This document shows positions 35,298 to 43,714 of a stretch of 64,000 nt of DNA, one piece after another. The translations under genes were made by a program, and so were the position numbers. Positions within the stretch are counted from its first letter, which is position 1. Each line of letters starts with the position of its first letter. The stretch covers positions 1 through 64,000 of the forward strand of contig NZ_JBAVHX010000026.1 of assembly GCF_049686335.1 (NCBI RefSeq). Reading direction: 5' to 3'. The notes under the pieces are model-generated. The model had not been told where the DNA came from. It saw nothing but the letters and a program-made list of their open reading frames with translations, and made no database searches. The stretch is from Buttiauxella sp049686335 (lineage in GTDB: Bacteria > Pseudomonadota > Gammaproteobacteria > Enterobacterales > Enterobacteriaceae).

Positions 35298-36091
35298 AAA
35301 AAGCCCTATTGGTTATCAGTTTTGGCACCAGCTACCACGACACCTGTGCCAAAAACATTGTCGCGTGTGAAGAACAACTCGCCAGCACTTTCGCTGACCG
35401 CGACCTGTTCCGCGCGTTCACTTCCGGCATGATTATTCGCAAACTGAAACAGCGCGATAATCTGGATATCGACTCCCCCGCGCAGGCGTTACGCCGCCTG
35501 GCCGGGTTGGGTTATCAGGACGTTGCCGTCCAGTCGCTGCACGTGATTAATGGCGATGAGTACGAAAAAATCTCCCGTGAAGTGCAAGCCCATAGCCACC
35601 TGTTCCAGCGCCTGGCTCTGGGTAACGCATTGTTGAGTGATTTCAACGACTACGAGCTATTACTGAGCGCGTTGCAAAGCCAGATGCCACCGCTGGAAGC
35701 CGACGAACGCGTCGTGTTTATGGGCCACGGTGCCAGCCATCACGCGTTTTCCGCTTATGCCTGTCTGGATCATTTAATGGCAGCTCGCCGTATTCCGGCA
35801 CGAGTTGGCGCGGTAGAAAGCTATCCGGAAATCGACCTTATCGTGCGTGGTTTGCAACAAGACCAGGTTCGTAAAGTTCACCTGATGCCCTTGATGCTGG
35901 TGGCAGGGGACCACGCGATTAACGACATGGCGTCTGACGAAGAAGATTCCTGGAAAACGCAGTTGCAGGAAGCGGGAATCGAAGCCCAACCCTGGTTGCA
36001 AGGTCTGGGAGAAAACCCGCAAATCCGCGCGATGTTCGTTAACCATTTGCAGCGTGCGCTGGAGAAATCAGCAAACGAGGTCGCAGCATGA
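35294..36091 (+). CDS. cbiK: sirohydrochlorin cobaltochelatase CbiK
   Basis: Inserts Co2+ into sirohydrochlorin, the committing step of the anaerobic pathway. The 265-residue class II-type chelatase has both metal-site histidines, His145 in FMGHGASHHAF and His207 in LVAGDHAINDM, at the same positions as the Salmonella enzyme. No signal peptide, so it is cytosolic, unlike some periplasmic CbiK homologues. It overlaps cbiJ and cbiL by 4 bases each. Confidence 0.96.
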   Translation: MKKALLVISFGTSYHDTCAKNIVACEEQLASTFADRDLFRAFTSGMIIRKLKQRDNLDIDSPAQALRRLAGLGYQDVAVQSLHVINGDEYEKISREVQAHSHLFQRLALGNALLSDFNDYELLLSALQSQMPPLEADERVVFMGHGASHHAFSAYACLDHLMAARRIPARVGAVESYPEIDLIVRGLQQDQVRKVHLMPLMLVAGDHAINDMASDEEDSWKTQLQEAGIEAQPWLQGLGENPQIRAMFVNHLQRALEKSANEVAA

Positions 36092-36795
36092 GTGGCCGTT
36101 TATATGCCCTTGGCACCGGTCCTGGTGCCAGTGACCTGATAACCGTCCGCGCGGCTCGCATTATCGGCAAGCTGGATGTGTTGTTCGCCCCGGCTGGTCG
36201 CAAAGGTGGCGACAGCCTGGCGCTTTCCATTGTGCGTGAATACCTTAGCGAAACGACCGAAGTGCGCACTTGTCACTTCCCGATGAGCGCGGATAACGAC
36301 GAAAAGGCGCTGGTGTGGGATGAAACCGCCGCCGCGCTGATTCATGAAGTCGGGCAGGGTAAACAAGTGGGCTTTATCACGCTGGGTGACTCGATGTTAT
36401 TCAGCACCTGGGTGTTTTTGCTGGCGCGCATCGGCAATCCGGAATGGCTGGAAATCGTCCCAGGCGTCACCTCTTTTGCCGCTATTGCATCCCGCGCGCA
36501 GTTGCCGCTGGCAATGGAGCAACAGTCGCTGGCAGTGATGTCATGTACTGCGTCACATCAGGCACTTAGCCAAGCTTTACGCGCGCATGACAGTGTGGTG
36601 CTGATGAAGGTGTACGGACGTTTCGCGCAAATCAAGGCGCTGTTGCAACACCTTGGGCTTATCGACCACGCCGTATTAATGAGTGAAGCAACCCTCCCGG
36701 GCGAGCAATGTTTCCGCAATCTGGACGAGGTGCCGGATGACCAGAAGCTGCCGTATTTTTCAACCATTCTGGTTAATAAGCAGTGGCGTAGATGA
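36088..36795 (+). CDS. cbiL: cobalt-precorrin-2 C20-methyltransferase CbiL
   Basis: Tetrapyrrole methylase of 235 residues that adds the C20 methyl. It has LYALGTGPGASDLITVRA at the N terminus, FITLGDSMLFSTW near residue 93 and the EIVPGVTSFAAIASRA substrate loop. It is the last ring-building enzyme before the cobalt transporter genes, and its end is followed by the REP array. Confidence 0.95.
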   Translation: MSGRLYALGTGPGASDLITVRAARIIGKLDVLFAPAGRKGGDSLALSIVREYLSETTEVRTCHFPMSADNDEKALVWDETAAALIHEVGQGKQVGFITLGDSMLFSTWVFLLARIGNPEWLEIVPGVTSFAAIASRAQLPLAMEQQSLAVMSCTASHQALSQALRAHDSVVLMKVYGRFAQIKALLQHLGLIDHAVLMSEATLPGEQCFRNLDEVPDDQKLPYFSTILVNKQWRR

Positions 36796-36802
36796 ACATT
36801 CT

Positions 36803-37041
36803 GGTGGATGACGCTAACGCTTATCCACCCTACAAAACCGAACCGCGTAGCATTTGTAGGTCGGATAAGCGAAGCGTCATCCGACATTAATCGCGTAGGT
36901 CGGATAAGCGCAGCGTCATCCGACATAAATCCCGTAGGTCGGATAAGCGCATCGTCATCCGACATGAACCCCGTAGTTCGGATAAGCGAAGCGTCATCCG
37001 ACATGAATCCTGTAGGTCGGATAAGCGCAGCGTCATCCGAC
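36803..37041. repeat. REP array: one inverted unit plus five tandem 39-bp units
   Basis: An inverted-type unit (36803-36833, arms GGTGGAT/ATCCACC) is followed by five direct 30-bp REP units starting at 36856, 36895, 36934, 36973 and 37012. The period is exactly 39 bases, with 9-bp spacers that are themselves similar (ATTAATCGC, ATAAATCCC, ATGAACCCC, ATGAATCCT). Each unit can fold through GTCGGAT/ATCCGAC. The period is divisible by three and the frame is open into cbiM, spelling repeats such as GRISAASSDMNP. The array separates the enzyme genes from the cobalt uptake genes. Confidence 0.93.
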
Positions 37042-37062
37042 ATGAATACGCAAAGGAAAATG

Positions 37063-37794
37063 ATGGAATCGTTACTAAAAAAACTCTCACTAAGCGGCCT
37101 TGGTATGGGGATGTTGCTACTCATCGTGCCGCAAGAAGCGTTCGCCATGCACATCATGGAAGGGTTCTTGCCGCCCATGTGGGCGCTGGCGTGGTGGATC
37201 CTGTTCTTGCCGTGTTTGTACGTTGGCCTGGTGCGTTTGCGCCAAATCGTGCAGCACGACAGCAACCAGAAGGTGCTGCTGGCACTGTGTGGCGCGTTTA
37301 TTTTTGTCCTCTCGGCGCTCAAAATCCCCTCGGTAACCGGAAGCTGTTCGCACCCGACCGGCGTGGGTCTGGCGGTCATTCTATTTGGACCGGGTGTGGT
37401 GGCGGTTTTAGGCGCCATCGTGCTGCTGTTCCAGGCACTGTTACTCGCCCACGGCGGCCTTACGACGCTCGGTGCAAACGGTATGTCGATGGCGGTGATT
37501 GGGCCGGTGGTGGGTTATCTGGTCTGGACGCTTGCCTGCAAAGCGGGCGTGCGCCGCGACATTGGCGTCTTCTTGTGCGCGATGATTGCCGATTTAACCA
37601 CCTATTTTGTCACCTCGATACAGCTCGGCGTGGCATTCCCCGACCCGCACTTTGGCGTCACCGGCTCGAGCATGAAATTCATGGGCATCTTCTGCCTGAC
37701 GCAGATCCCGATTGCCATTGCCGAAGGTTTACTCACCGTGATGATTTACGACCAACTCACGAAGCGACAACTGCTTCCCGCCCGGAGTCAATAA
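37063..37794 (+). CDS. cbiM: cobalt ECF transporter substrate-specific component CbiM
   Basis: Membrane S component that binds Co2+ through its mature N terminus. The 243 residues start with a signal-like helix ending VPQEAFA, followed by the Met-His-Ile-Met-Glu-Gly motif that becomes the N-terminal metal site after cleavage; about seven further helices follow. The blocks SALKIPSVTGSCSHPTG and HGGLTTLGANGMSMAVIGP are family hallmarks. I chose the second ATG (37063), 5 bases after AAAGGA. The frame is open much further upstream (to 36808) through the REP array, but that extension would precede a signal peptide. Confidence 0.93.
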   Translation: MESLLKKLSLSGLGMGMLLLIVPQEAFAMHIMEGFLPPMWALAWWILFLPCLYVGLVRLRQIVQHDSNQKVLLALCGAFIFVLSALKIPSVTGSCSHPTGVGLAVILFGPGVVAVLGAIVLLFQALLLAHGGLTTLGANGMSMAVIGPVVGYLVWTLACKAGVRRDIGVFLCAMIADLTTYFVTSIQLGVAFPDPHFGVTGSSMKFMGIFCLTQIPIAIAEGLLTVMIYDQLTKRQLLPARSQ

Positions 37795-37795
37795 C

Positions 37796-38077
37796 ATGAA
37801 AAAAACACTGATTTTGCTCGCCCTGGTGGTGGGACTGATGCTGGTGCCATTCTTTATTCCACACGGTGGCGAATACGGTGGCTCTGACGACCAGGCGGAA
37901 AGCCAGATTCTGGTGGTCGCCCCGCACTATAAACCGTGGTTCCAGCCGCTTTATGAACCGGCGAGCAGCGAAATTGAAAGCCTGCTGTTCACCTTGCAAG
38001 GTTCAATCGGTACGGCGGTGATCTTCTATATTCTGGGGTTCTATCGGGGCCGACGCGAAGACCATGCTGGGGATTGA
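37796..38077 (+). CDS. cbiN: cobalt transport protein CbiN
   Basis: Small accessory membrane protein (93 residues) that helps load Co2+ into CbiM. It has two helices, at about 5-23 and 66-84, flanking a periplasmic loop with GGSDDQAE and PWFQPLYEP, as in the family. It starts one base after the cbiM stop and its end overlaps cbiQ by 14 bases. Confidence 0.94.
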   Translation: MKKTLILLALVVGLMLVPFFIPHGGEYGGSDDQAESQILVVAPHYKPWFQPLYEPASSEIESLLFTLQGSIGTAVIFYILGFYRGRREDHAGD

Positions 38078-38741
38078 TAAACTCAGCTACCAGAGCCGCT
38101 GGTGCCGTGTATCACCGCTGCGTAAATTCGCGCTCTATCTGGTGATGATGGCGCTGGCGTTTGCTCTGCCGCCTGTTGGGCAGGCTGCATTATTGCTGGT
38201 GATTGCGGTTTTTACCTGCTGGCTGCTGTGCGTCGGCCCGTTGCGATATTTGCGCTGGCTGGCGGTGCCGCTGGGTTTTTTGCTGGCAGGCGTGGTAACC
38301 ATCATCTTTAGCGCTGCGCATCAGGCGCAATCCTTATTGTGGAGCGTCCCGCTCGGCTCAATTTATCTGGGCATTGATGCACAAGGGCTGGTGATGGCAA
38401 ATCAAACCTTCTGGCGCAGCCTCGCCGCACTGGCCGCGACCTACTGGCTGGTGCTGAATCTACCTTTTCCGCAATTAATCATCCTGTTGCAGCGCTGTCG
38501 GGTGCCGCGTTTGTTAACTGAGCAAATCCTGCTCACCTGGCGTTTTATTTTTATCCTGTTGGACGAAGCGCAGGCCATTCACCGTGCTCAGTCACTACGT
38601 TTCGGTTATCGTACGTTGCCTTGTGGATACCGCTCGCTGGCGATGCTAGTCAGCATGCTTTTTTCACGCGTGCTGCTGCGTTATCAACAAATGGTCACCA
38701 CCCTGGATATCAAACTTTACCAGGGGGATTTCCACCTGTGA
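38064..38741 (+). CDS. cbiQ: energy-coupling factor transmembrane protein CbiQ
   Basis: T component linking CbiM to the ATPase CbiO; 225 residues with four to five helices in the first 140 residues. The C-terminal cytoplasmic part has coupling motifs of the Ala-Arg-(Ser/Gly) type seen as AIHRAQSLRFGYR and LFSRVLLRYQQM, with one replaced residue each. It starts within cbiN and ends 11 bases before the CbiO ATG. Confidence 0.94.
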   Translation: MLGIDKLSYQSRWCRVSPLRKFALYLVMMALAFALPPVGQAALLLVIAVFTCWLLCVGPLRYLRWLAVPLGFLLAGVVTIIFSAAHQAQSLLWSVPLGSIYLGIDAQGLVMANQTFWRSLAALAATYWLVLNLPFPQLIILLQRCRVPRLLTEQILLTWRFIFILLDEAQAIHRAQSLRFGYRTLPCGYRSLAMLVSMLFSRVLLRYQQMVTTLDIKLYQGDFHL

Positions 38742-38752
38742 GAACCGCACCG

Positions 38753-39562
38753 ATGCTTACCACGCAAAATTTATCTTTTGGCTATCAGGATGAACCCGTT
38801 CTGCATGACTTAACCTTCGATTTTGGTGCGACTCCGGTGACGGGCATTGTTGGCAAAAACGGCTGCGGGAAATCCACGCTGTTTATGAATCTCAACGGCG
38901 TGTTACGCCCCAAAAGCGGCGCGGTGTTATGGCAGGGTAAACCCCTGAACTACAGCAAAAGTGGGTTGATTGAGCACCGCCAGCGCGTCACCACCGTCTT
39001 CCAGGACCCGGAGCAGCAAATCTTTTATACCGATATTGACAGCGATATTGCGTTTAGCTTGCGAAACCTTGGCGTCAACGAAGCCGAGATTGCCCGCCGT
39101 GTAGAACAGGCGATTCAACTGGTCGATGCGCAGGCTTTTCGCCATCAGCCGATTCAGTATTTAAGTCACGGGCAAAAGAAACGCGTGGCGATTGCCGGTG
39201 CGCTGGTGATGGAAGCCGACTACCTGCTGTTAGACGAGCCGACAGCGGGGCTTGATCCTGCCGGACGCCAGCAAATGGTCGGGATCATCGCCCGCATTGC
39301 GGCGCAAGGTAAGCATGTGGTGATCTCAAGCCATGATATTGATTTAATTTATGAAGTTTGCGATGGCGTGTATGTTCTAAAAGACGGCAAAATTATGGCC
39401 TCGGGCGAGCCAGGCGACGTCTTTAGCCAGGCCGAAATGCTGCACGATGCCGGGCTGGTGCAGCCGTGGTTAGTCAAATTGCACAGTGAACTGGGATTCC
39501 CGCTGTGCAAAACCGAAACTCAATTATTCAACGCCTTACGCGTTTCGAAGGAAGCTTTATGA
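38753..39562 (+). CDS. cbiO: cobalt ECF transporter ATPase CbiO
   Basis: ABC ATPase driving cobalt import; 269 residues. Walker A GIVGKNGCGKSTLF, Q-loop in TVFQDPEQQIF, signature LSHGQKKRVAIAG, Walker B YLLLDEPTAGLDP and the switch His in VISSHDIDL are all intact. The ATG at 38753 gives the same N terminus as Salmonella (ML-T-x-x-L-F-Y-QDEPVL). A GTG at 38738 overlapping the cbiQ stop would add five residues and is the alternative. Confidence 0.94.
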   Translation: MLTTQNLSFGYQDEPVLHDLTFDFGATPVTGIVGKNGCGKSTLFMNLNGVLRPKSGAVLWQGKPLNYSKSGLIEHRQRVTTVFQDPEQQIFYTDIDSDIAFSLRNLGVNEAEIARRVEQAIQLVDAQAFRHQPIQYLSHGQKKRVAIAGALVMEADYLLLDEPTAGLDPAGRQQMVGIIARIAAQGKHVVISSHDIDLIYEVCDGVYVLKDGKIMASGEPGDVFSQAEMLHDAGLVQPWLVKLHSELGFPLCKTETQLFNALRVSKEAL

Positions 39563-41094
39563 GCCTTGCAATCATGATCCAGGGTACCGCGTCAGATGTG
39601 GGCAAAAGCATGCTGGTGGCAGGGCTGTGCCGGATTTTTGCCCAGGATGGACTGCGCACCGCCCCGTTTAAATCTCAGAATATGGCGCTGAATTCTGGTA
39701 TTACGCCGGATGGCAAAGAGATGGGCAGGGCGCAGATTTTCCAGGCTGAAGCGGCGGGGATTGCCCCCGATGTGCGCATGAATCCAGTGTTGCTCAAACC
39801 AACCAGCGACTGCAAAGCGCAGGTGGTGCTGATGGGCAAAGTTGCGACAAATATGGATGCGGTCACTTATCACAATTATAAACCGCAGCTGAAAACACAA
39901 ATTCGCGAGGTTTACCAAAGCCTTGCGGCAGAGCACGACGTGATGGTGCTGGAAGGCGCTGGCAGCCCGGCGGAGATCAATCTGCGCGACCGGGATATCG
40001 TCAATATGGGGATGGCGGAACTCGCTGAATGTCCGGTAGTTCTGGTGGCGGACATCGATCGCGGCGGCGTTTTTGCGGCGATTTACGGCACCATTGCGTT
40101 GCTGCTTGAACATGAAAAATGGCGCGTAAAAGGGGTCATCATCAATAAGTTTCGTGGTGATGTCGCGCTGCTTTATTCCGGTATCGAACAAATCGAGGCG
40201 TTAACCGGTGTGCCGGTTTTAGGGGTCATGCCGTGGCTGAATGTTGATCTGGAAGATGAAGACAGCGTGGTGCTGGAGCGCGGCAAATACGATTCAGTGA
40301 CGCCCAAAGCGCTGGATATTGCGGTGCTGCAACTGCCGTATATGTCGAACTTCACCGATTTTAATGCGCTGGCGGCACAACCGGATGTCCGCCTGCGTTA
40401 TGTCACCAGACCCGATGAGCTGGAAAACAGTGACCTGGTGATTGTACCGGGGAGTAAAAATACTCTTGGCGATTTGCGCTGGCTGCGAGAAAACGGCATT
40501 GAGCAGGCGCTACTTACGCACCATCGCCGCGAGGGTGCAGTGCTGGGGATTTGCGGCGGTTATCAGATGCTCGGGCAACATATTTACGATGAAGTAGAAT
40601 CCGGGCTGGGCGAAATGCCGGGCATCGGGCTGCTGGATGTTGTCACGCGTTTTGCCAGCGAAAAAACCACCACCCGCGTGGCAGGACACGTGCAAACACC
40701 GCTGCCAGGCGTGTTTTCCGCAAGTTCAGGCACAGCGCTTCAGGGTTATGAAATCCATATGGGCGAGACGCAGCGCGGAGAAAATACCGCGCCTTTTGCG
40801 ACGTTCACCGAGTGTAATACTCAGCCTTATCAGAATCTTGACGGTGCAGTCAGCGCTGATGGACGCGTGCTGGGTACCTATCTGCATGGCCTGTTTGATA
40901 GCGGTGAATTTACCCGCAGCCTGCTGGACAGTTTGCGTCTGCGCAAAGGGCTGAACGCGTGGGAAGGTGAGCGTTTCAACTATCAACAACATAAAGAACA
41001 GCAGTTCAATATCCTGGCGGACGCGATGCGCGAGCACATCGATATGACGCGGATATACCAGATTATGCGCGAGCATCAGGAGCCATCGGCATGA
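39559..41094 (+). CDS. cbiP: adenosylcobyric acid synthase CbiP
   Basis: Glutamine-dependent amidation of carboxylates b, d, e and g of adenosylcobyrinate a,c-diamide. The 511-residue protein has a P-loop domain at the N terminus (MIQGTASDVGKSMLVAGL) and a C-terminal class I glutaminase domain with nucleophile Cys in VLGICGGYQMLG and the His in GTYLHGLFD. Its ATG overlaps the cbiO stop (ATGA). The ORF from 39505 is a longer shadow start inside cbiO. Confidence 0.96.
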   Translation: MSLAIMIQGTASDVGKSMLVAGLCRIFAQDGLRTAPFKSQNMALNSGITPDGKEMGRAQIFQAEAAGIAPDVRMNPVLLKPTSDCKAQVVLMGKVATNMDAVTYHNYKPQLKTQIREVYQSLAAEHDVMVLEGAGSPAEINLRDRDIVNMGMAELAECPVVLVADIDRGGVFAAIYGTIALLLEHEKWRVKGVIINKFRGDVALLYSGIEQIEALTGVPVLGVMPWLNVDLEDEDSVVLERGKYDSVTPKALDIAVLQLPYMSNFTDFNALAAQPDVRLRYVTRPDELENSDLVIVPGSKNTLGDLRWLRENGIEQALLTHHRREGAVLGICGGYQMLGQHIYDEVESGLGEMPGIGLLDVVTRFASEKTTTRVAGHVQTPLPGVFSASSGTALQGYEIHMGETQRGENTAPFATFTECNTQPYQNLDGAVSADGRVLGTYLHGLFDSGEFTRSLLDSLRLRKGLNAWEGERFNYQQHKEQQFNILADAMREHIDMTRIYQIMREHQEPSA

Positions 41095-41633
41095 AATTAG
41101 TCACGGGTGGCGCCCGTAGCGGGAAAAGCCGCCACGCAGAACAGTTGGCGGCAAGTCACGAGCGCGTGCTGTATATCGCCACCTCGAAAATCTTCGATAG
41201 CGAAATGGCGCAGCGGATCCAGCATCACCGCGACAGCCGCCCGACGCACTGGCGTACCGTCGAACAATATCGTGATTTAAACACCGTGATTACGCCGCAA
41301 AACGACGCGCAGGAAACCGTACTGCTGGAGTGTATTACCACCCTGGTAACCAACGTGATGTACGACGCGGCCGGGGAAAAACCCGAAGACGAGTGGGATT
41401 TTGCTGTGATGGAGCAGGTGGTGAATCAGCAAATCGACATTTTGCTCGCGGCCTGCGCGGCAAGTCCGGCGGAAGTGATTTTGGTCACTAACGAAGTGGG
41501 AATGGGCATTGTGCCGGAAAATCGCCTGGCACGGCATTTCCGCGATATTGCCGGACGCGTCAATCAGCGTCTGGCACAAAGTGCCGATGAAGTCTGGCTG
41601 GTGGTCTCAGGGATAGGAGTAAAAATTAAATGA
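41091..41633 (+). CDS. cobU: adenosylcobinamide kinase / adenosylcobinamide-phosphate guanylyltransferase CobU
   Basis: Activates adenosylcobinamide to its GDP form for nucleotide-loop assembly. The 180 residues show the P-loop TGGARSGKSRHAEQLA, the guanylyl-accepting His in the IQHHRDSRP segment and the C-terminal VTNEVGMGIVPENRLAR block. ATG overlaps the cbiP stop; the stop overlaps cobS. Confidence 0.96.
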   Translation: MKLVTGGARSGKSRHAEQLAASHERVLYIATSKIFDSEMAQRIQHHRDSRPTHWRTVEQYRDLNTVITPQNDAQETVLLECITTLVTNVMYDAAGEKPEDEWDFAVMEQVVNQQIDILLAACAASPAEVILVTNEVGMGIVPENRLARHFRDIAGRVNQRLAQSADEVWLVVSGIGVKIK

Positions 41634-42376
41634 TTATTCGTTTGTTCTTCGCCACGTTGCAGTTTATGAGCCGCATTCCGGTGCCGGTTCGTTGGGCTGA
41701 AGGGATTGAAACTCATCAGTATGTGCGCGGCATTGTCACTTTTCCGTTTGTCGGCCTGCTGCTGGGGGCGTTAGCCGGTGTGGTATTTACGCTGTTGCAG
41801 CCATGGGCAGGATTGCCGCTGGCGGCACTCGGTTACGTACTCGCCCTTGCGCTGCTGACCGGTGGTTTCCATCTTGATGGCCTGGCCGATACTTGCGACG
41901 GAATTTTCTCCGCTCGCACGCGCGACCGGATGCTGGAAATCATGCGTGACAGCCGTCTCGGTACGCACGGCGGGCTGGCGCTTATCTTTGTGATTGTGAT
42001 GAAAGTGCTGGTGGTGAGCGAGCTGGCAATACGTGGGGGCAGCATGCTGGCGGTATTAGCCGCCGCTTCCGTAGCCGGTCGCACCGCTTGTGTATTGATG
42101 ATGTATCGCCACCAATATGCCCGCGATAAGGGGCTGGGAAACCTGTTTATTGGCAAAGTGACGGGCACGCAAACCTTCCTGACGCTGCTCGGCGGGGCGG
42201 CGTTGTGTACCATTTTACTGCCAGCCAGCGGGCTTATCGCACTGGTAATCACCGTGCTGGCGATATTTGGTCTGGGCGAGATGCTGCGCCGTACCCTCGG
42301 CGGGCAAACGGGTGACACGCTGGGTGCGGCGATTGAATTAGGCGAGCTGGTGTTTTTGTTGGCGCTGTTACGTTGA
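41630..42376 (+). CDS. cobS: adenosylcobinamide-GDP ribazoletransferase CobS
   Basis: Membrane-embedded cobalamin (5'-phosphate) synthase joining adenosylcobinamide-GDP and alpha-ribazole(-phosphate). The 248 residues carry several helices and the conserved acidic motif GGFHLDGLADTCDGIFS (about residues 77-93) plus GLALIFVIVMKVLV. It is followed by three REP units before cobT, the largest gap in the operon besides the cbiL-cbiM array. Confidence 0.95.
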   Translation: MIIRLFFATLQFMSRIPVPVRWAEGIETHQYVRGIVTFPFVGLLLGALAGVVFTLLQPWAGLPLAALGYVLALALLTGGFHLDGLADTCDGIFSARTRDRMLEIMRDSRLGTHGGLALIFVIVMKVLVVSELAIRGGSMLAVLAAASVAGRTACVLMMYRHQYARDKGLGNLFIGKVTGTQTFLTLLGGAALCTILLPASGLIALVITVLAIFGLGEMLRRTLGGQTGDTLGAAIELGELVFLLALLR

Positions 42377-42379
42377 TTT

Positions 42380-42498
42380 GTCGGATGACGCTGGCGCTTA
42401 TCCGACCTACGGTTTGTATTTCGTAGGATGGATAAGCGCAGCGTCATCCACCATTTTGTCCGGTATTTCGTAGGGTGGAAAAGCGCAGCGTCATCCAC
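42380..42498. repeat. three REP units between cobS and cobT
   Basis: An inverted-type unit at 42380-42410 (GTCGGAT/ATCCGAC arms) is followed by two direct units with GGTGGA-type arms at 42423-42451 and 42470-42498, 47 bases apart, both followed by CCATTTTGTCC. Unlike the cbiL-cbiM array the period here is not a multiple of three. Confidence 0.88.
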
Positions 42499-42538
42499 CA
42501 TTTTGTCCAGATTTTGATAAGGCTCTAAAGAGAAAAAA

Positions 42539-43591
42539 ATGCAAACACTGAACTCCCTTTTGGCAATGATTTCCCCGCTGGATAGCGAAGCTATGGCGCG
42601 CGCGCAGCAACACATTGATGGGCTGCTAAAACCGTTCGGCAGCCTTGGGCGGCTGGAATCGTTAGCGGTGCAACTGGCGGGCATGCCGGGGATGAAAAAT
42701 GGCCTGAACACCCAACGTAAAGCGATCCTTGTGATGTGCGCGGATCACGGCGTGTATGCCGAAGGCGTGGCGATTTCCCCGCAAATTGTAACGGCTATTC
42801 AGGCGATGAATATGACCCGTCACAACACTGGCGTATGCGTGTTAGGCGCAACCGTCGGTGCAGACATTCATGTGGTTGATGTCGGCATTGATAGCGATGC
42901 ATTACCAGGCGTGCTGGATATGAAGGTGGCGCGTGGCAGTGGCAACATTGCACAGGGCCCGGCGATGAGCCGCGAACAAGCTGAGAACTTACTGCTGGCG
43001 ACCATGAAACTCACCATGGAAAAAGCTGCTGAAGGCGTGACGCTATTTGGCGTTGGCGAATTGGGTATGGCGAACACTACCCCTGCGGCAGCGATGGTCA
43101 GCGTGTTGACCGATAGCGCGCCTGTTGATGTGGTCGGGATGGGGGCGAACTTCCCAGCAGAGCAGATGAGCCACAAAATTGCCGTGGTGTGTAAAGCGAT
43201 TGAAACCAATCAGCCGGATGCCAAAGACGGCATCGATGTGTTGGCAAAAGTGGGTGGTTTTGACCTGGTGGGGATGACCGGCGTGATGCTCGGTGCCGCT
43301 GCCGCAGGTCTTCCGGTGGTGCTGGATGGTTTCCTGTCGTATGCCTCGGCCCTCGCGGCCTGCCAGATTGAGCCAGGTGTGCGTGATTACTTAATTCCGT
43401 CGCATTTGTCTGCTGAAAAAGGCGCGGTGATTGCGATGAATAAACTGGGGCTTGAGCCGTATCTGCAAATGGGAATGCGCCTTGGCGAGGGGAGTGGTGC
43501 GGCGCTGGCGATGCACCTGGTGGATGCGGCCTGTGCGATGCACAATAATATGGGCTCGTTGGCGGAGAGTAATATTGTGTTGCCGTCATGA
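42539..43591 (+). CDS. cobT: nicotinate-nucleotide:dimethylbenzimidazole phosphoribosyltransferase CobT
   Basis: Makes alpha-ribazole phosphate from NaMN and the lower-ligand base. The 350 residues contain VMCADHGVYAEGVAISP, GVGELGMANTTPAAAM and the catalytic glutamate region RLGEGSGAALAMHLVDAA. It is the last gene of the cob operon. The ribosome site (AAAGAGA) is weak, and the gene is set apart from cobS by the REP cluster, so it may be expressed less or from readthrough. Confidence 0.96.
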   Translation: MQTLNSLLAMISPLDSEAMARAQQHIDGLLKPFGSLGRLESLAVQLAGMPGMKNGLNTQRKAILVMCADHGVYAEGVAISPQIVTAIQAMNMTRHNTGVCVLGATVGADIHVVDVGIDSDALPGVLDMKVARGSGNIAQGPAMSREQAENLLLATMKLTMEKAAEGVTLFGVGELGMANTTPAAAMVSVLTDSAPVDVVGMGANFPAEQMSHKIAVVCKAIETNQPDAKDGIDVLAKVGGFDLVGMTGVMLGAAAAGLPVVLDGFLSYASALAACQIEPGVRDYLIPSHLSAEKGAVIAMNKLGLEPYLQMGMRLGEGSGAALAMHLVDAACAMHNNMGSLAESNIVLPS

Positions 43592-43630
43592 TGACGGGTG
43601 CATTCATGGGATGAGTTTTATAAGTCCGCG

Positions 43631-43668
43631 ATGGTTCCGTTCACTGAACGCTCAGTGAACGGAACCAT
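43631..43668. repeat. perfect 17-bp inverted repeat after cobT
   Basis: ATGGTTCCGTTCACTGA (43631-43647) and its exact reverse complement (43652-43668) flank the loop ACGC. There is no T run, and the arm is unlike the REP units in this window. It lies 40 bases after cobT and 47 before the end of the convergent acuI gene. It may act as a terminator stem or as a protein-binding palindrome. Confidence 0.85.
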
Positions 43669-43714
43669 TGCCAGTTCGCAAAATTCTCTACGAGAACGGC
43701 TGCTCCAGCCTGGA

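Noticed and set aside
36856..37041. Regularly spaced direct repeats that might be taken for a CRISPR array
   Set aside because: The spacers are only 9 bases and similar to one another, the repeat is a known REP-type palindrome found elsewhere in the window, and no cas genes are present.
36808..37062. N-terminal extension of CbiM by about 85 residues through the REP array
   Set aside because: It would put a charged repeat in front of the CbiM signal peptide and mature metal-binding N terminus, and the ATG at 37063 has its own ribosome site.
41833..42711. 292-codon minus-strand ORF across cobS, the REP cluster and cobT
   Set aside because: Runs opposite two conserved genes and through REPs; no known domain and low-complexity Ser/Arg/Pro content.
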